NCBI RefSeq assembly: GCF_030651615.1
Contig: NZ_JAUSCG010000034.1
Coordinates: forward strand, 1 to 10,257
Direction of reading: 5' to 3'
Source: Methanocalculus sp.
GTDB lineage: Archaea > Halobacteriota > Methanomicrobia > Methanomicrobiales > Methanocorpusculaceae
Length of the DNA stretch: 10,257 bases
Each line of letters opens with the position of its first letter. The stretch's first letter is position 1. Under the pieces are notes generated by a model. The model was not told where the DNA came from. It made no database searches and saw nothing but the letters and a program-made list of their open reading frames with translations. This document shows, one piece after another, positions 1 to 5,931 of this stretch. The translations under genes and the position numbers were made by a program.

Positions 1-186
1 AATCCATGGCACCTTCCATGCGGTCTCAGGGTAGGGTGTCGAGAAGACCTCAAGACAGCCGGTTGGTGATACAACGATCACATCCTCCCCGGCACCTTTT
101 AAGATCATTCTGACCGCGCTTGAAGCACCGCACCCGCCACAGGCACGGTGTCCGCATTCAAAATGTTCTATCGTTTTGTCAACCAT
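1..186 (-). CDS. porB: Pyruvate:ferredoxin oxidoreductase beta subunit, N-terminal part (cut by window edge)
   Basis: This is the first 62 codons of the thiamine-diphosphate-binding beta subunit of pyruvate:ferredoxin oxidoreductase, a cytoplasmic enzyme interconverting pyruvate + CoA and acetyl-CoA + CO2 with ferredoxin. I translated it by hand from the reverse strand. It starts with MVDKTIEHFECGHRACGGCG, giving Cys11, Cys16 and Cys19, which fit the N-terminal ligands of the family's [4Fe-4S] cluster. It goes on to PTGCLEVFSTPYPETAWKVP, the strongly conserved block of PorB that leads into the cofactor domain. The ATG (184-186) directly abuts the porA stop codon (TAA, 187-189), so translation is very probably coupled. 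The rest of the gene, including the ThDP/Mg motif, lies outside the window. Identity as the pyruvate rather than the 2-oxoisovalerate enzyme rests mainly on the porA sequence next door. Confidence 0.93.
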   Translation of the reverse strand, partial: MVDKTIEHFECGHRACGGCGASSAVRMILKGAGEDVIVVSPTGCLEVFSTPYPETAWKVPWI

Positions 187-1341
187 TTACAACAACTCCT
201 CGCGCAGTCCATAGAACATATCACCGCTGCCTTTCTCGGCAAGGTCAACGATCGCTTTGATGTCCTTCTTTCGGATGTCCCGACCGCCGAGGCCGATAAT
301 GTAGTCGTAGACGTCGATGGATGAACCGTAGAGAGCATCCTTTATCTCAAGACCTATAGCACCCTTCGATCCGAGTGATATATTCTTATCAAGGACCGCC
401 ACCGTCTTCACATGGGAGAGGGCGCTTGCGATCTCATCTGATGGGAACGGGCGGAAACACCGGATTTTAAGAAGGCCGACCTTCCTGCCTTCAGCCCGCA
501 TCTCGTCTATTGCATCTTTGGTTGTTCCACAGATCGAACCCATGGCGACGAATGCGATCTCGGCATCATCGAGTTGATATCCTTCGACAAGTGCGGAATA
601 GTCACGGCCGAAGTGTTCACCAAAGAGTGCGCCATATTTCTGGAGAGCCTCTTTTACCCGTAGCAACGCCCGCTGGTTCTCATATCTGAACTCCATGTAA
701 TAGTCAGGTGTTGCATACATCCCAAAGGAGATTGGATCCTTTGTATCGAGTCTCTGATAGGGTGTAAAGGCCGGAAGGTATGCGTCAACTTCTTCCTGTG
801 TCGGCATCTCCACCGGTTCATAGGTATGTGAGAGGATGAATCCGTCAAAACAGACGAATGCCGGGAGGAGAATCTCATGATCTTCGCAGATCCGATATGC
901 AAGAATATGGAGATCGAGTGCCTCCTGATTATCTTCTGCATAGAGCTGTATCCAGCCCGAATCCCGAAGCGCGATTGAATCCTGCTGATCGTTCCAGATG
1001 GAGAGCGGGGCGCTCAGAGCGCGGTTTGCAATCGACATCACAATGGGCAGACGCATCCCTGCAACATTGAAGCAGACCTCAAACATCAGGGCGAGCCCCT
1101 GTGATGTCGTTGCAGAATAGGTCCTTGATCCCGCAGCAGATGCTCCGATACATGCTGAGAGTGCAGAGAACTCGCTCTCAACACAGATATACTCTGCCTT
1201 GAGACGGCAGTCTGCCACCATCTCCGCGAGGGCCTCAACGATATGGGTCTGGGGAGTGATTGGGTATGCAGGTATAACCTGTGGGCGGCAGAGCCGGACC
1301 GACTCAGCGATCGCATGTGATCCCTCAAGTATCTCTTTCAT
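187..1341 (-). CDS. porA: Pyruvate:ferredoxin oxidoreductase alpha subunit
   Basis: Alpha subunit (384 aa) of archaeal four-subunit pyruvate:ferredoxin oxidoreductase, forming the catalytic core with PorB. Diagnostic stretches are an N-terminal pyrimidine-binding-type domain with AYPITPQTHIVEALAE (about residues 25-40), the ESEFSALSACIGASAAGSRT block, the SQGLALM segment, and a C-terminal half with KIRCFRPFPSDEI and VLDKNISLGSKGA typical of PorA. The start is the ATG at 1339-1341 (MKEILEGSHAIAE). The frame is open 14 codons further upstream, but that part overlaps the end of porD, does not look like PorA, and a purine-rich GGAGGAGAAA sits just before the chosen ATG. The A of this ATG is shared with the porD TAA stop (TAATG overlap), which suggests translational reinitiation. 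Length is normal for the family. In methanogens this enzyme mainly works toward pyruvate synthesis from acetyl-CoA. Confidence 0.96.
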   Translation of the reverse strand: MKEILEGSHAIAESVRLCRPQVIPAYPITPQTHIVEALAEMVADCRLKAEYICVESEFSALSACIGASAAGSRTYSATTSQGLALMFEVCFNVAGMRLPIVMSIANRALSAPLSIWNDQQDSIALRDSGWIQLYAEDNQEALDLHILAYRICEDHEILLPAFVCFDGFILSHTYEPVEMPTQEEVDAYLPAFTPYQRLDTKDPISFGMYATPDYYMEFRYENQRALLRVKEALQKYGALFGEHFGRDYSALVEGYQLDDAEIAFVAMGSICGTTKDAIDEMRAEGRKVGLLKIRCFRPFPSDEIASALSHVKTVAVLDKNISLGSKGAIGLEIKDALYGSSIDVYDYIIGLGGRDIRKKDIKAIVDLAEKGSGDMFYGLREELL

Positions 1342-1601
1342 TATTTCTCCTCCTTCTCCATCGCTATTGCTTCTCCAGGACACTCTTCTGCACAGAGGCC
1401 GCAGCCCTTGCAGTAGTCGAGGTCGGGAATATACTCTTTCTCATTGATCCTCTCGATACATCCTTCAGGGCAGATGAGGGAACAGATCCCGCATCCGGTA
1501 CACTTCTCTTTCGAAAAGATCGGGTAGAATACCCGCCATGATCCGGTCTTGTTGTCCCTTCCTCTCCCCGGCCTGGCGGTGCATCCGATATTAAGCGGCA
1601 T
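1341..1601 (-). CDS. porD: Pyruvate:ferredoxin oxidoreductase delta subunit (2x[4Fe-4S] ferredoxin-like)
   Basis: Small electron-transfer subunit (86 aa) carrying electrons between the PorAB core and external ferredoxin. Two classical 4Fe-4S motifs are visible: CTGCGICSLICPEGC (about residues 35-49) and CKGCGLCAEECP (about 64-75), each CxxCxxCxxxCP. The N-terminal 34 residues (MPLNIGCTARPGRGRDNKTG, then a WRVFYPIF stretch) match the short extension usually found before the ferredoxin domain in PorD subunits. The ATG (1599-1601) overlaps the porC TAA by one base and the stop overlaps the porA ATG by one base, so it is embedded in a coupled operon. A purine-rich AAGGAGGGAG precedes the start, inside the end of porC. 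The lysine/glutamate-rich tail (MEKEEK) is unremarkable. Confidence 0.95.
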   Translation of the reverse strand: MPLNIGCTARPGRGRDNKTGSWRVFYPIFSKEKCTGCGICSLICPEGCIERINEKEYIPDLDYCKGCGLCAEECPGEAIAMEKEEK

Positions 1602-2146
1602 TATGCACTCCCTCCTTTAACCATCTCATACGCTCTCTGGGAAGCCCGGATGTTCGTATCGGCAAGTTTCCCCTCAAAACGTCCGCGAAGTGCGTCTTCA
1701 AGAGCTGAAAACTCAATCTCACCGGTTGCAGCAGCGAATGCACCCATCAGGGCAGTGTTTGCAATCGGCAGTCCGATCTCTTCGAGTCCAATCTTCGTTG
1801 CATCGATTATGATGATACGGACACCTTCAGGTGCCTTGTACTTGCCTGGTTTCTCGGTGTTGATGATCGCAACTCCGCCTGGTTTCATTCCGGCAAAGAC
1901 ATTAATGTCTTTTATCAGCGTGCTGTCCTGCACAATGATGTAGTCAGGCTCGTACACCTGACTGCGAAGTCGGATCGTCTCATCACTAAATCGAACAAAC
2001 GCCTGCACCGGGGCGCCACGCCGTTCGACACCAAAGGCGGGGAAGGCCTGGGCATAAATGCCGCCCTGAAATGCGGCGACTGCAATCAGTTCAGCCGCGG
2101 TGACGGAGCCCTGCCCCCCTCTTCCATGGATGCGTAACTCTCTCAA
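1601..2146 (-). CDS. porC: Pyruvate:ferredoxin oxidoreductase gamma subunit
   Basis: Gamma subunit (181 aa) of the same enzyme, first gene of the operon; in related enzymes this domain contributes to the CoA-binding side of the complex. The family signature is clear: RELRIHGRGGQGSVTAAELI at residues 2-21, then FPAFGVERRGAPVQAFVRFS and a DYIIVQD motif, ending in the ANTALMGAFAAATGEIEF region. The start is most likely the TTG at 2144-2146: no ATG or GTG occurs in this frame between the upstream stop and the conserved glycine-rich motif, and the TTG gives exactly the usual six or so residues before HGRGGQG. There is no strong Shine-Dalgarno sequence (a weak GGGGT lies 8-12 nt upstream). An AT-rich TATA-like element about 35 nt upstream suggests this is where operon transcription starts. 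Confidence 0.94.
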   Translation of the reverse strand: MRELRIHGRGGQGSVTAAELIAVAAFQGGIYAQAFPAFGVERRGAPVQAFVRFSDETIRLRSQVYEPDYIIVQDSTLIKDINVFAGMKPGGVAIINTEKPGKYKAPEGVRIIIIDATKIGLEEIGLPIANTALMGAFAAATGEIEFSALEDALRGRFEGKLADTNIRASQRAYEMVKGGSA

Positions 2147-2178
2147 GAATAAACCCCATATAATCTTACACGATTAAT

Positions 2179-2190
2179 CATATATAATTA
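2179..2190 (-). promoter_or_regulatory. Candidate TATA box of the por operon
   Basis: On the minus strand this reads TAATTATATATG, a good archaeal TATA-like element. It lies 33-45 nt upstream of the TTG start of porC. A transcription start about 25 nt downstream of the box would leave a very short leader. It falls in the 86-nt gap after the upstream minus-strand gene, so the por genes probably have their own promoter. This rests on composition and spacing only. Confidence 0.45.
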
Positions 2191-2232
2191 CGGCATGGGG
2201 TGAAAAGTGTAGTTTTACTCGTATGATGGTTC

Positions 2233-3105
2233 TTAAATATCCACTGGAATCCCGAGAATCTCTTTTTTACCGCATGCAATATCTTCTGCGATCATCGAAA
2301 GGCCACGTGATGCTGACCACTCATCATAGACTGCAATATCTGATCGTAGGAGTGATTGCACCTCATCTGCGATCGAAGGGGCACAGGACCCGGCAAGTGC
2401 GACTTTTGCATCCGGGGCAAGGAGAAGCATCGATGCGATCTCCATTGCGGCGAACATTGCGATCGTTCTGATCCGGAGGTCTTCTGCCATGGTGCTTGAG
2501 ACCCCAGCATGCATAAATGCCTCATTTGCCGTCTCAAGATGAGAATCTACTCTTCTGATAGCGTCAACGTCAAGGGCGCCATGCTTCGTTCCCGGCGCGA
2601 AGATACAGGCATCAAATGCCCCGGTGATCTTCCCATTTTTTATCAGGAGAGTGACGGTATTTGAACTGGTATCAGAAACAACGAAGGTATCTCCGAGATC
2701 TTTTGAGACGTGATAAGCGATTCCGATCTTCTCCGGACTTGTCTGGTGGGAGTATGCTTTGAACCTGGGATCGGTGTCTGATCCACGATGGATTCCAGGT
2801 ATCGCAACAGCAGGAATACCGGATGCTGCGACCTCATCAAAGACGCGTGTGCCGCCACCTACATGCTCACCTGCACCTTTTTGTGTTACGACTCCACGGT
2901 TGCTGAGGCGGGTGATATCGGTGATTGCAGTGAAGTTGTCGCCCATCGAGTAGCAGAGGGCGATCCCTTCTATCTCATCGATTCGACCCAGGCGTGCCAG
3001 ATCATTAATGGTGAATTCCCGTGCTTCACTGCGGCTTATCTTGAATTCGTCGGTTGCTGAGGCGAAGCGGATTGCTGTCGTCCCGTGATCGATGCCGATG
3101 AACAT
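2233..3105 (-). CDS. Methanogenesis marker 12-type protein (ASKHA/Hsp70-like predicted ATPase)
   Basis: A 290-aa protein beginning MFIGIDHGTTAIRFA. The IDHGTT loop at residues 5-10 is the phosphate-1 motif of the actin/sugar kinase/Hsp70 (ASKHA) fold. Later glycine-rich parts fit the same fold: a DTSSNTVTLLIKNGKITGAFD stretch near the middle (second phosphate loop region) and VALAGSCAPS near residues 235-245 (adenosine-type motif). From memory this matches the family called methanogenesis marker protein 12, which is found in methanogens and has no established biochemical function; the family length I recall is similar or slightly longer. The ATG at 3103-3105 is followed immediately by the conserved motif and has no Shine-Dalgarno sequence, so the transcript may be nearly leaderless. 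It is divergent from the epimerase and upstream of por on the same strand. A role in maturation or regulation of methanogenesis enzymes would be inference only. Confidence 0.8.
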   Translation of the reverse strand: MFIGIDHGTTAIRFASATDEFKISRSEAREFTINDLARLGRIDEIEGIALCYSMGDNFTAITDITRLSNRGVVTQKGAGEHVGGGTRVFDEVAASGIPAVAIPGIHRGSDTDPRFKAYSHQTSPEKIGIAYHVSKDLGDTFVVSDTSSNTVTLLIKNGKITGAFDACIFAPGTKHGALDVDAIRRVDSHLETANEAFMHAGVSSTMAEDLRIRTIAMFAAMEIASMLLLAPDAKVALAGSCAPSIADEVQSLLRSDIAVYDEWSASRGLSMIAEDIACGKKEILGIPVDI

Positions 3106-3142
3106 AACGTACTTAATTGTCTACCTAACCTATTAGTGTATA
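3106..3142. promoter_or_regulatory. Divergent promoter region between marker-12 gene and epimerase
   Basis: Only 37 nt separate the two divergent start codons. The gap is AT-rich, with CTTAATTG (3112-3119) placed about 25-30 nt before the epimerase ATG and a mirrored AT-rich part for the other gene. Neither gene has a Shine-Dalgarno sequence, so both are probably leaderless or nearly so. Any regulator bound here could affect both genes. Confidence 0.5.
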
Positions 3143-4093
3143 ATGTTCAGTATCGTGACCGGCGGTGCCGGATTTATCGGATCTCATCTCGTCGATGCGC
3201 TGGTGGAGCGTGGTGACCGGGTTCTTGTGATTGATTCACTCTCGTCTGGGAGCCGTGCGCATATCGAGGGGCATATAAACACAGGAAAGGTTGAACTGGT
3301 GGTCGCTAATCTCCTCGCAGACGGCTGGCAGGGTGTGTGCAAGGGAGCAGATCGGATCTTTCATCTTGCCGCCGATCCCGATGTACGGGGGAGTGCGGCA
3401 CATCCATACCCGGTATATGAAAATAATGTCATTGCTACTGTCCGTGTGCTTGAGGCAATGAGGGAGTATAAGGTGCCCGAGTTCGTCTTCACCTCAACCT
3501 CCACGGTCTATGGTGAGGCATCGATTATACCGACTCCTGAAGAGTATTCCCCGATGATTCCAATCTCAGTCTATGGTGCGAGTAAACTTGCATCTGAAGC
3601 GATGATCGCATCGTACTGCCATACCTATAAGATAAAAGGCTCGGTCTTCCGGTTCGCAAACATCATCGGAGCCCGGAGCAATCACGGAGTGATCTTTGAC
3701 TTCATCAGAAAACTTCGTCGTGATCCAACAAAACTTGAGATTCTTGGTGATGGAACACAGACAAAGTCATACCTCTCAGTCGGGGCATGTGTGGATGGGA
3801 TGATCTTTGCTGCAGAGCATGGTCCTGAGTTGTACAACTTCTATAATATCGGATCAACCGACTGGATTGATGTCGTCTCGCTGGCAGAGATCGTCGTCTC
3901 TGAGATGGGACTCTCTGATGTTGAATTCGTCTTCACCGGTGGAGACCGCGGCTGGGTTGGGGATGTTCCAAAGATGCTCCTTTCTGTTCAGAAGATTATG
4001 GATCTGGGGTGGAAGCCGGGTATAGGGTCAGAAGAGAGTGTACGAGAGGCAGTACTGGCAGGGCTTTCCGAGTTCACCGGCTCTCGTATGTAA
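3143..4093 (+). CDS. NAD-dependent UDP-sugar epimerase (UDP-glucose 4-epimerase-like, extended SDR)
   Basis: A 316-aa extended short-chain dehydrogenase/reductase, most like archaeal UDP-glucose/UDP-N-acetylglucosamine 4-epimerases, which supply UDP-galactose-type sugars for surface glycans and protein glycosylation. The Rossmann motif TGGAGFIGSHL is at residues 6-16, with an acidic Asp31 after the second strand (VLVIDSLSSG) that favours NAD. The catalytic set is visible as TSTSTVYG (Thr119 aligns with the usual Ser/Thr) and YGASK (Tyr144, Lys148). HLAADPDVRGS, FRFANIIGARSNHG and the ILGDGTQTKSYLSV substrate-domain block are all family features. The start is the only ATG in position to give a complete Rossmann strand. 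Precise sugar specificity cannot be read from the sequence; a 4,6-dehydratase is less likely because the active site lacks the usual DE pair after the catalytic Thr. A T-rich terminator follows directly. Confidence 0.88.
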   Translation: MFSIVTGGAGFIGSHLVDALVERGDRVLVIDSLSSGSRAHIEGHINTGKVELVVANLLADGWQGVCKGADRIFHLAADPDVRGSAAHPYPVYENNVIATVRVLEAMREYKVPEFVFTSTSTVYGEASIIPTPEEYSPMIPISVYGASKLASEAMIASYCHTYKIKGSVFRFANIIGARSNHGVIFDFIRKLRRDPTKLEILGDGTQTKSYLSVGACVDGMIFAAEHGPELYNFYNIGSTDWIDVVSLAEIVVSEMGLSDVEFVFTGGDRGWVGDVPKMLLSVQKIMDLGWKPGIGSEESVREAVLAGLSEFTGSRM

Positions 4094-4095
4094 GT

Positions 4096-4114
4096 GAGAA
4101 GAATCTCTTTTTTT
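4096..4114 (+). terminator. Terminator of the epimerase gene
   Basis: Three bases after the epimerase stop codon there is a small GAGA-AGAA-TCTC hairpin (4096-4107) followed by seven T (4108-4114). The stem is only 4 bp, but oligo-T alone is an effective terminator for archaeal RNA polymerase. Confidence 0.6.
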
Positions 4115-4353
4115 GTCCACGAAAAAATCCAGTGCCGCGAGGGTAGGGCTGCATAACGATGAACTGTTCTTCCCCGATTATATAGCCATATGATTGCGAT
4201 GGAAGTCCACCACCGGAAAACCCAATCTAACCTGGTGCATACGGTCGGTTACAGCCGTGAAAGAACGTCCTCAGGAAGAACCAAATCCGTGAATATCCGG
4301 CGGAATAGTTGCAATTGATTTCGCGACACGGATCACCGGGTTCGATGCAAATT

Positions 4354-4361
4354 TGTATACA
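4354..4361. promoter_or_regulatory. Palindrome in the hicBA promoter region (possible operator)
   Basis: TGTATACA is a perfect 8-bp palindrome, overlapped on its right by a second palindrome, CACGTG (4360-4365). It lies about 50 nt upstream of the hicB start and near candidate TATA elements. Toxin-antitoxin operons are commonly autoregulated, so an operator is possible. Palindromes this short arise easily by chance. Confidence 0.25.
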
Positions 4362-4392
4362 CGTGAAGAAGTATATGATAACAGAACAATCA

Positions 4393-4402
4393 GGAGGGTG
4401 AT
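4393..4402 (+). promoter_or_regulatory. Strong ribosome binding site of hicB
   Basis: GGAGGGTGAT is close to the full complement of the 16S rRNA 3' end and ends 9 nt before the hicB ATG. It is among the strongest Shine-Dalgarno matches in the window and supports the chosen start at 4412. Several neighbouring native genes appear to be leaderless, so this gene uses a different initiation style. Confidence 0.7.
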
Positions 4403-4411
4403 GAAGATACA

Positions 4412-4660
4412 ATGTCCGAATATATGCTATCAATAACTATCCGGAAACTTGATGAAGGAGGATATCTTGCAACAAGTGACACTATTCAGGGACTTATTGC
4501 TCAGGGAAGAACCATCAGTGAAACAATGGAGATTGCACAGGATGTAGCCCGTAAACTGATAGAATCATATCTTGAACATGGTGACCCCCTTCCTGAGCAT
4601 CTGGTTTCTTCAAAAAAAATAATTAAAAATGTTAAGATTCCTGTCAGTGTAACGGTATGA
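4412..4660 (+). CDS. hicB: HicB-family antitoxin
   Basis: An 82-aa protein with the HicB partial RNase-H-like fold: an N-terminal strand pair (YMLSITIRKLDEGGYLATSD), a turn (TIQGLIAQGRTISE), then a long helix (AQDVARKLIESYLEHGDPLP). The GGYLATSDTIQGLIAQG and EHGDPLPE features are typical of the family. It would neutralise the RNase toxin encoded 4 nt downstream. It is a short version: after the fold only about 15 residues remain (KKIIKNVKIPVSVTV), with no visible ribbon-helix-helix or helix-turn-helix domain, so DNA-binding autoregulation by HicB alone is doubtful. Gene order is antitoxin first. The DNA is clearly AT-richer than the flanking genes, which suggests acquisition by transfer. An alternative ATG at codon 5 is possible but is further from the strong ribosome binding site. 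Confidence 0.9.
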   Translation: MSEYMLSITIRKLDEGGYLATSDTIQGLIAQGRTISETMEIAQDVARKLIESYLEHGDPLPEHLVSSKKIIKNVKIPVSVTV

Positions 4661-4664
4661 TCGA

Positions 4665-4892
4665 ATGATTAAACTTCCTTCATTATCAGCCCGAGAGGTC
4701 ATTCGAAGGTTAAAGGCTTCAGGTTTTGTATTTGATCGGCAGGCAAAAGGGAGCCATGAGATCTGGTACAATCCTATAACAAAAAGAAGAACGATTGTTC
4801 CAAATCATTCCGGTATGGATATTCCAAAAGGAACTCTCCGGGCTATTATTAATGAAGCTGGTTTAACTATTGATGAATTTATTAAATTATAA
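4665..4892 (+). CDS. hicA: HicA-family mRNA interferase toxin
   Basis: A 75-aa toxin with the double-stranded-RNA-binding-like HicA fold. Members of this family cleave or block mRNAs until bound by HicB. The catalytic histidine is His31 in KGSHEIWYNP, after the helix SAREVIRRLKASGFVFDRQ. The second conserved block, VPNHSGMDIPKGTLRAIINE, is the classic HicA signature before the last helix. All expected parts are present, so the toxin looks intact. The ATG lies 4 nt after the hicB stop, so the two genes are almost certainly co-transcribed and co-translated. Like hicB it is AT-rich compared with its neighbours. A T8 run lies 55 nt after the stop. Confidence 0.93.
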   Translation: MIKLPSLSAREVIRRLKASGFVFDRQAKGSHEIWYNPITKRRTIVPNHSGMDIPKGTLRAIINEAGLTIDEFIKL

Positions 4893-4947
4893 CCCCTTTT
4901 GTGCATCACACATTAATTCTTGAGTGCCGCACCTCCAGGTAAGCGCA

Positions 4948-4955
4948 TTTTTTTT
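4948..4955 (+). terminator. Oligo-T terminator after hicBA
   Basis: A run of eight T lies 55 nt downstream of the hicA stop, in the short gap before the convergent DUF368 gene. I see no convincing hairpin before it, but oligo-T tracts suffice in many archaea. Confidence 0.5.
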
Positions 4956-4986
4956 GATCTGCTACGGTGGATGAAGAGATCCGACT

Positions 4987-5871
4987 CTATACACTCCTGT
5001 GAATTATTTTCTCTTTCTTCTGCTGCCTGAGATACTCAACCATTCCTATGAGGATCACACCTGCGATGCAGGCGAGGATAACGCCCGGAGTATAGCCGCC
5101 TGCTTCATTGATCCTGTCAAGGAGTGTACGGGTTGATCCGAGCATAATACCTGTCAGGAAGGCCAGGAGGGCGGCGGTGTAGTGGTCGAGGAGGTAGCGG
5201 AGTGCGCGTGAAAAGAGGAGGATGCCTATTACACCACCTGCGATAAATGTGATAATCTCCAGGATGGAGACATTTCTGATCGCCTGAAGAAGATATTCAT
5301 ACTGGCCGAGTACGAGGGTAAGATACGCCCCTGAGATGCCGGGGAGGATCATCGCGCAGAGTGCTATCATTCCGGTTATAAAGATCATGGGGAGCGAATG
5401 GCCAAATGATCCGGTCGGGAGGCCACCGATCAGATATCCCACACACAATCCTGCAATGACGAAGAGGAATGCATGGCTCTTTGCCGATTCGATCTGGAAA
5501 GCGATCAAAACTGATGATGCAACGATGATCCCGAGGAAGAGTCCGAATGCCTCACCAGGATAGGCATCAAGGATATGAAGGATCGCCCGTGACATCAGGA
5601 GTGTAGCAGTGCCTATCCCGGCAAGAAGGATGGTAAGAAATACCGGATCAATTGTCTTAAAATCCTGTTTGAAACCTTCAATGTCGCCGCGCAGCAGACG
5701 AATGCCCGTCTGTGGCCGGACCGCTGCAATTGCATTGATGAGTCTGCCGTAGATTCCGGTGATGAAGGCCATTGTTCCGCCCGATACGCCGGGGATGATG
5801 TCTGATCCGCCCATAAGAAGTCCACGAAGAAAGATGCCGATTGCTTCGCCGGGTGAGATATCTGGTTTCAC
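4987..5871 (-). CDS. DUF368 membrane protein (possible polyprenyl-phosphate translocase, PopT family)
   Basis: A 294-aa polytopic membrane protein with the two inverted DUF368 signature loops: GGSDIIPGVSGGTMA at residues 21-35 and CAMILPGISGAYLTLVLGQY at 172-191. Around eight hydrophobic segments can be seen, with a charged C-terminal tail (RQQKKEKIIHRS). Bacterial DUF368 proteins (PopT) have been linked to returning undecaprenyl phosphate across the membrane; a matching role for archaeal dolichyl-type phosphate is inference. The reading frame stays open for another 189 codons upstream, but that part lies antisense to the next gene and is not membrane-like. I place the start at the GTG at 5869-5871 (then KPDISPGEAIGIFLRGL), which gives a normal family length. 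No Shine-Dalgarno sequence is present, so a leaderless message is likely. The gene is divergent from the phosphoglycerate mutase-like gene across 60 nt. Confidence 0.85.
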   Translation of the reverse strand: MKPDISPGEAIGIFLRGLLMGGSDIIPGVSGGTMAFITGIYGRLINAIAAVRPQTGIRLLRGDIEGFKQDFKTIDPVFLTILLAGIGTATLLMSRAILHILDAYPGEAFGLFLGIIVASSVLIAFQIESAKSHAFLFVIAGLCVGYLIGGLPTGSFGHSLPMIFITGMIALCAMILPGISGAYLTLVLGQYEYLLQAIRNVSILEIITFIAGGVIGILLFSRALRYLLDHYTAALLAFLTGIMLGSTRTLLDRINEAGGYTPGVILACIAGVILIGMVEYLRQQKKEKIIHRSV

Positions 5872-5931
5872 AGATACATCATGTGCGCTAAAGAGACTTT
5901 TAATGATACTACGGATGAATCTAGATCTATC
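5872..5931. promoter_or_regulatory. Divergent promoter region between DUF368 and iPGM-like genes
   Basis: The 60-nt gap holds an AT-rich core, AGACTTTTAATGATACT (about 5894-5910). It can serve as a TATA-like element in either direction, placed about 25-35 nt from both chosen start codons. That spacing fits leaderless transcripts on both sides and supports the starts at 5932 and 5871. The assignment is by position and composition only. Confidence 0.45.

Larger units (their letters stand above)
4115..4411. other. Roughly 300-nt intergenic region with no convincing gene
   Basis: No frame here gives a recognisable protein. The left two thirds have base composition like the neighbouring genes, while the last 60 nt become AT-rich toward the hicBA start. 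A 47-codon open stretch without a good start (4293-4433) runs into hicB in another frame. It reads partly protein-like (GGIVAIDFATRITGFDANLY) but I recognise no family, so it could be a decayed gene remnant. The right end holds the presumed hicBA promoter, with AT-rich candidates around 4350-4378. Confidence 0.5.

Noticed and set aside
1650..1943. 97-codon plus-strand frame opposite porC
   Set aside because: It is an antisense shadow of a clearly conserved gene and resembles no protein.
4227..4433. 68-codon minus-strand frame in the gap before hicB
   Set aside because: Composition is rich in Cys, Tyr and His with no recognisable motif, and it overlaps the hicB promoter and start. Treated as chance.
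4401..4436. 11-codon ATG-initiated reading frame overlapping the hicB start
   Set aside because: The Shine-Dalgarno sequence is too close to this ATG and correctly spaced for the hicB ATG. No sign of attenuation structure.
5881..5931. 17-codon upstream extension of the iPGM-like gene
   Set aside because: It overlaps the presumed divergent promoter, has no ribosome binding site and adds residues before an already complete N-terminus.
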